A stretch of 29,140 nt of DNA from an uncultured Oscillospiraceae bacterium (GTDB lineage: Bacteria; Bacillota_A; Clostridia; Oscillospirales; Oscillospiraceae). This document shows positions 9,690-16,107 of the stretch, piece after piece. The translations under genes were made by a program, and so were the position numbers. The notes under the pieces were generated by a model that was not told where the DNA came from, searched no databases, and worked only from the letters and a program-made list of their open reading frames with translations. The DNA lies in the NCBI GenBank assembly GCA_910579155.1, contig CAJTTS010000041.1:1-29140 (forward strand). The letters are read 5' to 3'. Within the stretch, counting starts at the first letter, position 1, and each line of letters opens with the position of its first letter.

Positions 9690-10160
9690 TTTCAGCCCTT
9701 CGGGCTGGAAAGATGTCCGTGGGCTCTCCGAGGGGGAATGGGGGCTTTGCCCCCGCAATCTGCGGATTGCTCCCCCAGCAGGGCCGCCCTTTGAAAAGGG
9801 CACCCTGCACCCCGCCTAAACTTTTGCCGTGTTCCCCGAACGGTGTTCCTGCCCCTGACAGCATCAGCGGCGTTGTCTCGCTCGCTCCTAACGGTAGAGG
9901 TCACAGCGGAGTATCCCATTCAGACGGTCATTCAGTTGTTTTGGGCAAAGAACGAAGCCGGTTGCATACACAACCACACCAGCAGGACGGCCCCCGCCCC
10001 GCTGGTGTTCGTTTTGGTTTGTGTATGTAACCGGCTTTACCTGTTTCAGTCAGTATAGCCTATTCAGTTGGCGCTCCCGTGTGGGAGTATTGTAGAATAA
10101 CACATGGAACTCATGTTCGTCAATGCAACTTTCAAAAAAATTTTTCGTTCCGTCAAATTT
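9690..10160. other. Non-coding region of the mobilizable element
   Basis: No gene is supported in this stretch. It contains small GC-rich hairpins (for example CAGCCCTTCGGGCTG near 9698-9712 and GGGGGCTTTGCCCCC near 9738-9752) and the long nested hairpin at 9957-10035. The ORFs present lack ribosome sites and have compositional, not protein-like, sequence. It is likely a leading region next to oriT that functions in DNA or RNA form. Confidence 0.5.
9957..10035. repeat. Nested long inverted repeat
   Basis: The outer arms are 17 nt (9957-9973 and 10019-10035), matching at 16 positions. Inside, ACACCAGC (9976-9983) pairs perfectly with GCTGGTGT (10001-10008) around a C-rich loop. The whole 79-nt unit can fold into one long interrupted hairpin on either strand. 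Possible roles: single-strand origin or priming site for the transferred strand, or a terminator separating mob from the blaI-type operon. Confidence 0.65.
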
Positions 10161-10171
10161 GAACTTTTTAT

Positions 10172-10244
10172 AAACTACTGGAATAGTGTTGACAAACCCG
10201 CACGACTGTGATAGTGTATGCAGTGTAAACTATTGCAATAGTTT
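10172..10244 (+). promoter_or_regulatory. Promoter with two BlaI/MecI-type operators
   Basis: The promoter has TTGACA (10189-10194), a 17-bp spacer and TAGTGT (10212-10217) with an extended TGA. Downstream, around the expected transcription start, is a perfect 18-bp palindrome AAACTATTGCAATAGTTT (10227-10244). A second copy matching at 15 of 18 positions, AAACTACTGGAATAGTGT, covers 10172-10189 and touches the -35 box. Both resemble the TACA/TGTA-type dyads of BlaI/MecI/CopY regulators in size and placement, so autorepression by the adjacent repressor is very likely. Confidence 0.8.
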
Positions 10245-10261
10245 GAAAGGAAGTGAGTGAA

Positions 10262-10639
10262 ATGACCGTCAAGCTCTTTGACTCGGAGCTGAAAGTCATG
10301 GATGTGCTGTGGAAAGAAGGGGATATGCCGGCAAAACAAATTTCGGACATACTCAAAGAGACCACCGGCTGGAACATGAATACCACCTATACCGTCATCA
10401 AAAAGTGCATCGCCAAGGGCACCATTGAGCGTAGGGAGCCGAATTTTCTGTGCCATGCCCTGATTGCCAGGGATGTGGTGCAGGCGGCGGAAACGGAGGA
10501 ATTGCTGCACAAGCTGTTTGACAGCTCCCCCGACCTGTTATTCGCGTCCCTGTTGGGCCATCAGAAGCTGTCAAAGGCCCAGATCGACAACCTGCGGCGC
10601 ATGGTCTCGGAGCTGCAAGCCCAGGAGGAAAACGAATGA
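10262..10639 (+). CDS. BlaI/MecI/CopY-family transcriptional repressor
   Basis: A 125-residue winged-helix repressor, normal family length. 'LFDSELKVMDVLWKEGDMPAKQISDILKETTGWNMNTTYTVIKKCIAKGTIERRE' is the typical N-terminal DNA-binding domain, with the recognition helix around 'NMNTTYTVIKKC'. The C-terminal helices ('LFDSSPDLLFASLL', 'DNLRRMVSELQAQE') form the dimer domain. ATG 10262 was chosen over GTG 10253 because the GAAAGGAAG ribosome site overlaps the GTG but is 8 bases from the ATG. Its stop overlaps the start of the M56 peptidase gene (ATGA), so they are translationally coupled. In known systems the membrane peptidase signals cleavage of the repressor. Confidence 0.93.
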   Translation: MTVKLFDSELKVMDVLWKEGDMPAKQISDILKETTGWNMNTTYTVIKKCIAKGTIERREPNFLCHALIARDVVQAAETEELLHKLFDSSPDLLFASLLGHQKLSKAQIDNLRRMVSELQAQEENE

Positions 10640-12285
10640 GCCTTGTGCAAATGACCTTATCCGGCGGAGTGTTTATCCTGTTCATTGTGGTGGTTCGGGC
10701 GTTGGCCCTCCACCGCCTGCCCAAAGGGGCGTTTCTGGCCCTGTGGGAAATGGCGGCGCTGCGGCTGCTCCTGCCCTTCACCATCCCCCTGCCCTTCAGC
10801 CTGTTTACTCCCGCAAAGCATCTGCCGGTGGTGGGCGAGTATCTGGCACCGGGCGGGGTATCTGTTCCAGAAACATCGGCTGTGGGAATACCCGCTGGCA
10901 CACCTGCATCGGCTGGAATAGCCCCCAGCGAAGTTATGCCTATGGTCTGGCTGGTTGGTGTGGCACTGATGGCGGCATATTTTACGGTGTCCTATGTGCG
11001 GGCCAGACGACGGTTCCGTACTGCCACCCCGGACGATACCCCCGCTGTCCGGCGCTGGCTGACGGGGCGGACGCTGCGCAGGCCGCTGGAGGTGCGGCAA
11101 TCAACCCTGGTGTCCTCGCCGCTGACCTACGGCGTCCTGCGCCCGGTGATCTTACTCCCGGAGGACATGGAACGGGGCGACGAAGCCGCCTTGACCTATA
11201 TCCTCACCCATGAATTTATCCACATCCGGCGCTTTGACAGCGTGGCGAAGCAGGTGTTCGCCGCCGTGCTGTGCGTCCACTGGTTCAACCCCCTGGCCTG
11301 GGTGATGTACGTCCTGGCTAACCGGGATTTGGAGCTGTCCTGTGATGAACGTGTGATGGACACCCTGGGCGGCAGGGAAAAGGCGTCCTACGCCCTGACA
11401 CTAATCAATATGGAGGAAGCCCGGAGCCGGTGCTTCTCCCCCTACAACCATTTCAGCAAACTTGCAATCGAAGAAAGGATTGAAGCCATTATGAAGTATA
11501 AAAAAGCGTCTGTTCTGGCACTGGCCCTCGCCGTTGCCCTGGTAGTAAGCGCTACCACCGCCTTTGCGGCGTCCGCAGCCCCGTCCTCTCGGGAGGATCT
11601 GGATCGGAAGCTGAACGCGGAAACCACTGCCGACGAGGGCACGCTGATGTCCTACGTGGACCCGAAGGATGGGAAGACCTACTACAGCTTTGACGGTGGG
11701 AAAACCTTTGAGCCCCTGACCGACGAGGAGTTCGAGCGGCGTTTCCCCGCGCCCAACGTGGAGTGGTGGACTTATGAGGAATACGCCGCATGGCTGGAGC
11801 AGGAGAAGGTAAACCTCCAGTCTATGCTTGGGGAAACGGGCTCTACCGGCGGTCGGGGCGAGTTTGTGTGGACACAGGAAATCATCGATGAGACCATCGC
11901 TATGTATGAGGGCATTTTGCAGGAGATCAAAGAGGGTATAATGTACTCGAAATCCGTTGACGGGGACGAGAACGTGATGATGAGCTACAACCCGGCAGAC
12001 ATTGAAAGTGGGACAGGTAAACCTGTTGAGGCTGATACAGGCAAAGTCCAGGCCGCAGCCAAGGTTGCGATGTCTGACGGGTATGTGTTCACGTCAGAGA
12101 AGGACGGCGTGCCGCTGGACGACTGGGACGTGGCACAAGCGCCTGAGTACACCCCGGAGGAGTGGCAACAGATCATTTCCGACATTGAGAGCGGCAAGAT
12201 CCCTCCCTTCGAGATGCCGGACGACCCCAATGTGACAGTCGACTTTGTGGATTACACCAACGGGAACTACACGGAAAAGAACTGA
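10636..12285 (+). CDS. M56 (BlaR1/MecR1-like) membrane metallopeptidase with atypical C-terminal domain
   Basis: 549 residues. The N-terminal half has hydrophobic segments at about 5-25, 33-60 and 100-115. The zinc-peptidase motif is 'THEFIHIRR' (His192, Glu193, His196), with 'NRDLELSCDERV' providing the third ligand region. A further membrane segment, 'SVLALALAVALVVSATTAFA', lies near 293-312. After it, about 235 residues extend outward, but none of the SxxK/SxN/KTG motifs of a penicillin-sensor domain is seen. Instead there is an acidic, Trp/Tyr-rich region ('DGKTYYSFDGGKTFEPLT', 'EWWTYEEYAAWLEQEK') and a second acidic part ending 'NVTVDFVDYTNGNY'. It likely senses an unknown envelope signal and releases the BlaI-type repressor. 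No separate resistance gene follows before the terminator, so the regulon may lie elsewhere. Confidence 0.88.
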   Translation: MSLVQMTLSGGVFILFIVVVRALALHRLPKGAFLALWEMAALRLLLPFTIPLPFSLFTPAKHLPVVGEYLAPGGVSVPETSAVGIPAGTPASAGIAPSEVMPMVWLVGVALMAAYFTVSYVRARRRFRTATPDDTPAVRRWLTGRTLRRPLEVRQSTLVSSPLTYGVLRPVILLPEDMERGDEAALTYILTHEFIHIRRFDSVAKQVFAAVLCVHWFNPLAWVMYVLANRDLELSCDERVMDTLGGREKASYALTLINMEEARSRCFSPYNHFSKLAIEERIEAIMKYKKASVLALALAVALVVSATTAFAASAAPSSREDLDRKLNAETTADEGTLMSYVDPKDGKTYYSFDGGKTFEPLTDEEFERRFPAPNVEWWTYEEYAAWLEQEKVNLQSMLGETGSTGGRGEFVWTQEIIDETIAMYEGILQEIKEGIMYSKSVDGDENVMMSYNPADIESGTGKPVEADTGKVQAAAKVAMSDGYVFTSEKDGVPLDDWDVAQAPEYTPEEWQQIISDIESGKIPPFEMPDDPNVTVDFVDYTNGNYTEKN

Positions 12286-12292
12286 TCGACAG

Positions 12293-12337
12293 CAAAACAG
12301 GGGGCTTGGAACAAGACGTTCCAAGCCCCCTGTTTTG
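12293..12337. terminator. 20-bp perfect bidirectional terminator hairpin
   Basis: Perfect arms of 20 bp (12293-12312 and 12318-12337) surround an AAGAC loop, with A and T runs at the two ends, so both strands can terminate. It begins 7 bases after the M56 gene stop. Confidence 0.92.
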
Positions 12338-12354
12338 TTTATTCTCCAGTAACC

Positions 12355-12570
12355 TCAGTGATATATGTACTCGTTGAATATGATTTCTTCCGCACAGTTG
12401 CGGACACCGTTCATCCTTCTGACCCACTCCATTTGATTTTTCTCTTTAAGTAGTTCAGTGATACCCTCTTGCTTTGCCATCTGCTCAATCAATCGTAAAA
12501 GCATTTTTTGGGCCTGATGGTCAACTTCCATGATATAGTCCTCCGATATATTGAATTTCCCGGCAATTCA
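12355..12570 (-). pseudogene. tnpV: Truncated TnpV-family protein (C-terminal part)
   Basis: Minus-strand translation gives 'AGKFNISEDYIMEVDHQAQKMLLRLIEQ...' ending 'QMEWVRRMNGVRNCAEEIIFNEYIYH'. This is the C-terminal half of TnpV-type transposon proteins, which end in a similar 'QMEWVRRMNxIRxxAxEIV' pattern. The homology starts just after a stop codon, and the N-terminal 60 or so residues are absent, so the gene is cut. An ATG at 12531 with GGAGG 8 bases upstream leaves a 58-residue ORF that could still be made. It marks the right end of the mobilizable element. Confidence 0.65.
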
Positions 12571-12599
12571 ATCACTCTCGGCTGACTTGACAAAAGTTT

Positions 12600-12630
12600 T
12601 GGGAGGAACTTCCTTACGAAGTTCCTCCCA
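12600..12630 (-). terminator. Terminator hairpin downstream of tRNA-Val
   Basis: A 12- to 13-bp stem (GGGAGGAACTTC / GAAGTTCCTCCC) with a GTAAG loop in the minus strand is followed by AAAACTTTT. It lies 42 bases after the tRNA 3' end and carries the same tip as the hairpin at 6278-6310. Confidence 0.75.
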
Positions 12631-12671
12631 AGTGCGGGATTTTTGTCTGCATCTTTTTTGTCAATGCAAGT

Positions 12672-12748
12672 TGGTGGACGATACAGGACTCGAACCTGTG
12701 ACCTCCCGCACGTCAAGCGGATGCTCATACCAGCTGAGCTAATCGTCC
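12672..12748 (-). tRNA. tRNA-Val (anticodon GAC)
   Basis: A full cloverleaf reads on the minus strand. The acceptor is GGACGAT/ATCGTCC, the D arm GCTC...GAGC, the anticodon stem TCCGC/GCGGG (one wobble pair) with loop TTGACGT (anticodon GAC), and the T arm ACAGG-TTCGAGT-CCTGT. The discriminator is A and CCA is encoded. The 77 bases include CCA. It is preceded by a consensus promoter and followed by a hairpin terminator, so it is a single-gene unit. It borders the mobilizable element, but no duplicated tRNA end was found on the other side of that element. Confidence 0.95.
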
Positions 12749-12757
12749 AAATATTCT

Positions 12758-12784
12758 CTTGTTCCGCCTCATAAGCGGAACAAG
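12758..12784 (-). promoter_or_regulatory. Hairpin in the 5' leader of tRNA-Val
   Basis: A perfect 10-bp stem (12758-12767 with 12775-12784) and a 7-nt loop span almost the whole leader between the predicted transcription start (about 12781) and the mature 5' end (12748). It may protect or guide processing of the precursor by RNase P. Confidence 0.6.
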
Positions 12785-12787
12785 CAT

Positions 12788-12838
12788 ATTATAGCCGCCA
12801 TTGTGCCGCTTGTCAAGAGTTTTTTCCCGTGATATACT
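12788..12838. promoter_or_regulatory. Overlapping divergent promoters for tRNA-Val and the SDR gene
   Basis: On the minus strand TTGACA (12816-12811), 17-bp spacer and TATAAT (12793-12788) form a perfect consensus for the tRNA. On the plus strand TTGTCA (12810-12815), 17-bp spacer and TATACT (12833-12838) serve the SDR gene. The two -35 boxes share five bases, so one RNA polymerase should exclude the other. Confidence 0.85.
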
Positions 12839-12866
12839 ACACAAAAAACAGAGAAGGGGAATTGCC

Positions 12867-13598
12867 ATGAAACATGCGCTGATTACCGGCGGCTCCCGGG
12901 GCATTGGGGCCGCCGCCGCACGGCTGTTTGCCCGTCGGGGCTGGGGGGTGGCCGTGGGCTATCATCGGAGCGAGGACCAGGCCCAGGCCCTGATCCGGGA
13001 GCTGTCCGGGCTGGACGTCCCCGTCCTGGCCGTCCGCGCCGACGTGTCCGACGCCGGGCAGATAGGGGAAATGGTTGACATTGTGTTAGAAAAATTCTGT
13101 CAACTTGACATTTTGGTTTGCTCCGCCGGGGTTTCTCATGTGGGCTTAATCAGTCAAATTGACGAGAACCAATGGCGGCGTTTGTTCGCTGTCAATGTGG
13201 ACGGCGTCCACCACTGCTGCCGGGCCGTCCTGCCCCACATGCTCTCGCGCAAATCCGGCTCCATCGTCACCGTGTCCTCCATGTGGGGGCAGGTAGGGGC
13301 CTCCTGCGAGGCAGCCTATTCCGCCACAAAGGGAGCGGTCATCGCCTACACGAAAGCCCTGGCCAAGGAGCTAGGCCCCTCCAATATCCGGGTAAACTGT
13401 GTGGCCCCCGGGATGATCGACACCGAAATGAACGCCCATCTCTCCCCGGAGGACCTGGCCGCCCTTGCGGAGGAAACCCCCCTGGGCCGGGTGGGTACTC
13501 CGGAGGAGGCCGCCGCCGCCATCGCCTTCCTGGCCTCGGACGAGGCGTCCTTCCTCACCGGACAGGTGGTCTGTCCCAACGGCGGAATGGTGGTCTGA
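12867..13598 (+). CDS. SDR-family oxidoreductase (FabG-like)
   Basis: A 243-residue classical short-chain dehydrogenase/reductase, cytosolic and NAD(P)-dependent. The nucleotide motif is 'TGGSRGIG' (7-14) and the structural motif 'CSAG' is at 85-88. The active site is Ser138, Tyr151 and Lys155 in 'VSSMWGQ' and 'YSATKGA'; 'NVDGV' supplies the helix-4 Asn, and 'VAPGMIDTEM' and 'FLTGQVVCPNGG' are family features. It is close to 3-oxoacyl-ACP reductases, but a stand-alone gene is not diagnostic of fatty acid synthesis. ATG 12867 is chosen because AGAAGGGGAA lies 6-10 bases upstream and the protein then begins right at the first beta strand. An AT-rich patch (13060-13190) stands out from the GC-rich remainder. 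Confidence 0.9.
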   Translation: MKHALITGGSRGIGAAAARLFARRGWGVAVGYHRSEDQAQALIRELSGLDVPVLAVRADVSDAGQIGEMVDIVLEKFCQLDILVCSAGVSHVGLISQIDENQWRRLFAVNVDGVHHCCRAVLPHMLSRKSGSIVTVSSMWGQVGASCEAAYSATKGAVIAYTKALAKELGPSNIRVNCVAPGMIDTEMNAHLSPEDLAALAEETPLGRVGTPEEAAAAIAFLASDEASFLTGQVVCPNGGMVV

Positions 13599-13665
13599 CC
13601 GGAAACATCCGTCAGAATATAATATCCCGGTCCTTTGGCGCTGGCACTCATTGTGGATTCTCACA

Positions 13666-13728
13666 GTTGACAACTCAATATTCCAAGTATATAATTGTCA
13701 ACAATCTGGGGGGCGCAATCGTGCCCCC
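13666..13728 (+). promoter_or_regulatory. liv operon promoter, flanking inverted repeat and leader hairpin
   Basis: TTGACA (13667-13672), 17-bp spacer and TATAAT (13690-13695) are perfect consensus boxes. GTTGACAA at 13666-13673 and its inverse TTGTCAAC at 13695-13702 bracket the promoter core, a layout expected of an operator. A leader hairpin (13709-13716 with 13721-13728, AATC loop) follows, but with only two T's after it, so it is more likely a leader structure than a terminator. Confidence 0.75.
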
Positions 13729-13777
13729 TTCGATATTCCAGCAAATCGCACGCATATCAAGATAGGAGGAAACCAGA

Positions 13778-15010
13778 ATGAAAAAGAAAAATCTTGCGGC
13801 TTTGCTCATGGCGGGCGCCATGTGCTTCGGCCTGCTGGCCGGCTGCTCCGACAGCCAGAACGGCCAGGAGAGCACCGCCCCCTCTGAGCCGGGCACCCAG
13901 GCGAGCGCCCCCGCCGAGACCGACAACCAGGGTAATGGGCCCGCCGCCAGCGGCACCTTCAAGCTGGGCGGCATCGGCCCCCTGACCGGCGACGCCGCCA
14001 TCTACGGCAACGCCGCCATGAACGGCGCCCAGATCGCCGTGGACGAGATCAACGCCTTGGGTGGCGCCATCCAGTTCGAGTTTGAAAAGCAGGACGACGA
14101 GAACGATCCCGAGAAGTCCCTGAACGCCTACAACACCCTGATGGACCACGGGATGCAGGTGCTGGTGGGCACCGTCACCACTCAACCTGCCATCGCTGTG
14201 TCCGCCCAGGCCTTCCAGGACCGGGTGTTCTCCATGACCCCTTCCGCCTCCTCCACAGACGTCATCAGCGGCAAGGACAACATGTTCCAGGTCTGCTTCA
14301 CCGACCCCAACCAGGGCACCGGCGCCGCTGACTACATCGCCGAGAACATGCCCGACGCCAAGGTGGCCATTATCTACCGCAATGACGACGCCTATTCCCA
14401 GGGTATCCGGGACACCTTTGTCTCCGAAGCCCAGGCCAAGGGCCTGGAGGTTGTGGACGAGGGTACCTTCACCAAGGATACCCAGACCGACTTCTCCGTC
14501 CAGCTCACCTCCGCCCAAAACAAGGGCGCCAACCTGATCTTCCTGCCCATCTATTACCAGCCCGCCTCCGTGATCCTGGCCCAGGCCAAGGCCATGAACT
14601 ACGCCCCCACCTACTTCGGCGTGGACGGCATGGACGGCATCCTGACCATGGAGGGCTTCGACACCTCTCTGGCTGAGGGCGTCATGCTCCTCACCCCCTT
14701 CTCTGCCGACGCCGACGACGAGCGCACCCAGAACTTCGTCAAGACCTACAACGACCTCTACGGCGAGACTCCCAACCAGTTCGCCGCCGACGCCTATGAC
14801 GTGGTGTACGTCATCTACGAGGCTCTGAACGCCGCCGGCTGCACCGGCGATATGAGCGCCGAGGATATCTGCGACGCGCTGATTTCCGTGATGCCCACCA
14901 TCAGCGTGGACGGCCTCACCGGCCAAAGTATGACTTGGCAGTCCACCGGCGAGGTGTCCAAAGCCCCCATGGCCGTGGTGATTGAAAACGGCGTGTACGT
15001 TCTGCCCTGA
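13778..15010 (+). CDS. livK: Branched-chain amino-acid-type ABC transporter substrate-binding lipoprotein
   Basis: 410 residues. A lipoprotein signal 'MKKKNLAALLMAG...LLAGC' has its modified Cys at 23, followed by a Ser/Pro/Ala-rich linker to about residue 55. The periplasmic-binding fold type I follows: 'FKLGGIGPLTGDAAIYGNAAMNGAQIAVDEINALGG', 'YNTLMDHGMQVLVGTVTT', 'VAIIYRNDDAYSQGI', 'YAPTYFGVDGMDGIL'. It captures the ligand at the outer membrane face for the LivHMGF channel. Leu, Ile and Val are the classical ligands, but this family also binds other amino acids, amides and urea. AGGAGGAAACC precedes the ATG. A hairpin follows the gene, which usually keeps the binding protein in excess over the permease. 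Confidence 0.92.
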   Translation: MKKKNLAALLMAGAMCFGLLAGCSDSQNGQESTAPSEPGTQASAPAETDNQGNGPAASGTFKLGGIGPLTGDAAIYGNAAMNGAQIAVDEINALGGAIQFEFEKQDDENDPEKSLNAYNTLMDHGMQVLVGTVTTQPAIAVSAQAFQDRVFSMTPSASSTDVISGKDNMFQVCFTDPNQGTGAADYIAENMPDAKVAIIYRNDDAYSQGIRDTFVSEAQAKGLEVVDEGTFTKDTQTDFSVQLTSAQNKGANLIFLPIYYQPASVILAQAKAMNYAPTYFGVDGMDGILTMEGFDTSLAEGVMLLTPFSADADDERTQNFVKTYNDLYGETPNQFAADAYDVVYVIYEALNAAGCTGDMSAEDICDALISVMPTISVDGLTGQSMTWQSTGEVSKAPMAVVIENGVYVLP

Positions 15011-15054
15011 TCGAACCGCACAGCAGTTACAACCAGTTTCCAATGGAGGGAAGG

Positions 15055-15080
15055 GCTGCCGGGAGGGCTCTCCCGGCAGC
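15055..15080 (+). terminator. Hairpin after livK (partial terminator / mRNA stabiliser)
   Basis: A perfect 11-bp stem GCTGCCGGGAG / CTCCCGGCAGC with a GGCT loop is followed by CTTTCCTTATATTCT. It sits 45 bases after livK and 115 before livH. The pattern fits differential expression within the operon. Confidence 0.75.
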
Positions 15081-15194
15081 CTTTCCTTATATTCTGATAT
15101 TAATCTATGGTCTATGGTGGAAACGGAGGCACGGCGTCCCGCGCCCCCGTTTCTGCCATAGAATCGAATCGAGAAAAGAAAGAGAGGCGCGTTT

Positions 15195-16097
15195 ATGGAA
15201 TTCCTTTCCTATCTGATCAGCGGGATCAGTCTGGGGAGTGTATACGCCATCATCGCCCTGGGGTACACCATGGTGTACGGCATCGCCAAAATGCTGAACT
15301 TCGCCCACGGCGACGTCATTATGGTGGGCGGCTATATCTCCTTCTGCACTACATCCTACCTGGAGCTGCCCGGCTGGGTGTCCGTGCTGCTGGCCATGGC
15401 GGTGTGTACGGTGCTGGGCGTGGTCATCGAGGGGCTGGCCTACAGGCCCCTGCGACAGGCCACCTCCCTGGCGGTGCTCATCACCGCCATCGGCGTGAGC
15501 TACTTCCTGCAAAACGCCGCCCTGCTCATCTGGGGCGCGTCCCCCAAAGGGTTCACCCCCCTCATCCCTGCCGTCAATTCCAAAGGGGAACCCAACGCCC
15601 TACGGCTGTTCGACGGGCAGTTGTCCGTCTCTTACATCTCCCTGCTCACCATGGCGGCCTGCATCGTCATCATGGTGGCCCTGACCTTCTTCACCGGCCA
15701 GACCAAACTGGGCAAGGCCATGCGGGCCTGCTCCGAGGACAAGGGCGCGGCGCAGCTCATGGGCATTAACGTGAACCGCACCATCTCCGTCACCTTTGCC
15801 ATCGGCTCCGCCCTGGCGGCCATCGCGGGGGTGCTGCTGTGCTCCTTCACCACCTCCCTCATGCCCACCACCGGCTCCATGCCCGGCATCAAGGCGTTTA
15901 CCGCCGCGGTGTTCGGCGGCATTGGCTCCATCCCCGGGGCCTTCCTGGGGGGCATTCTGCTGGGCGTCATCGAGTCGCTGGCCAAGGCGTACATCTCCAC
16001 CCAGCTCGCCAACGCCATCCTGTTCGCGGTGCTCATCGTGGTGCTGCTGGTGCGGCCCTCCGGCCTGCTGGGCAAGTACGTGCCCGAGAAAGTATGA
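15195..16097 (+). CDS. livH: ABC transporter permease LivH
   Basis: A 300-residue integral membrane protein with about eight hydrophobic segments. Its start 'LISGISLGSVYAIIALGYTMVYGIAKMLNFAHGDVIMVGGYISF' is the strongest LivH signature. 'GINVNRTISVTFAIGSALAAIAGVL' is the cytoplasmic coupling loop that contacts the ATPases, and 'GGIGSIPGAFLGGILLGVIE' is the usual C-terminal motif. It pairs with LivM to form the pore. The ATG has AGAGAGGCG upstream. The livM start follows after 10 bases. Confidence 0.95.
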   Translation: MEFLSYLISGISLGSVYAIIALGYTMVYGIAKMLNFAHGDVIMVGGYISFCTTSYLELPGWVSVLLAMAVCTVLGVVIEGLAYRPLRQATSLAVLITAIGVSYFLQNAALLIWGASPKGFTPLIPAVNSKGEPNALRLFDGQLSVSYISLLTMAACIVIMVALTFFTGQTKLGKAMRACSEDKGAAQLMGINVNRTISVTFAIGSALAAIAGVLLCSFTTSLMPTTGSMPGIKAFTAAVFGGIGSIPGAFLGGILLGVIESLAKAYISTQLANAILFAVLIVVLLVRPSGLLGKYVPEKV

Positions 16098-16107
16098 GGT
16101 GGCCGGA

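Larger units (their letters stand above)
6340..12600. mobile_element. Integrative mobilizable element (Tn4451-like logic: serine recombinase + MobV)
   Basis: The gene set is that of a non-self-transmissible element: large serine recombinase for excision and integration, TnpW-like protein, MobV relaxase with its oriT, a BlaI/M56 cargo pair, and a truncated tnpV at the far end. It lies between the IS5 remnant and tRNA-Val(GAC). No type IV secretion genes are present, so transfer would need a helper. The exact ends were not found: no clear direct repeat flanks it, and serine recombinases of this class use only a 2-bp crossover. The limits given are approximate (left after 6310, right before the tRNA terminator). 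Confidence 0.8.

Noticed and set aside
9683..10030. Small ORFs in the transfer region
   Set aside because: No ribosome sites, hairpin-rich DNA, and translations without protein-like character.
12672..12748. tRNA-Val as the attachment site of the mobilizable element
   Set aside because: Serine recombinases of this kind rarely use tRNA genes, the tRNA is complete with its own terminator, and no repeat of the tRNA end was found near 6.3 kb.
13757..15043. Long minus-strand ORF opposite livK
   Set aside because: Gly/Val/His-rich mirror of a GC-rich gene with no ribosome site or motifs.
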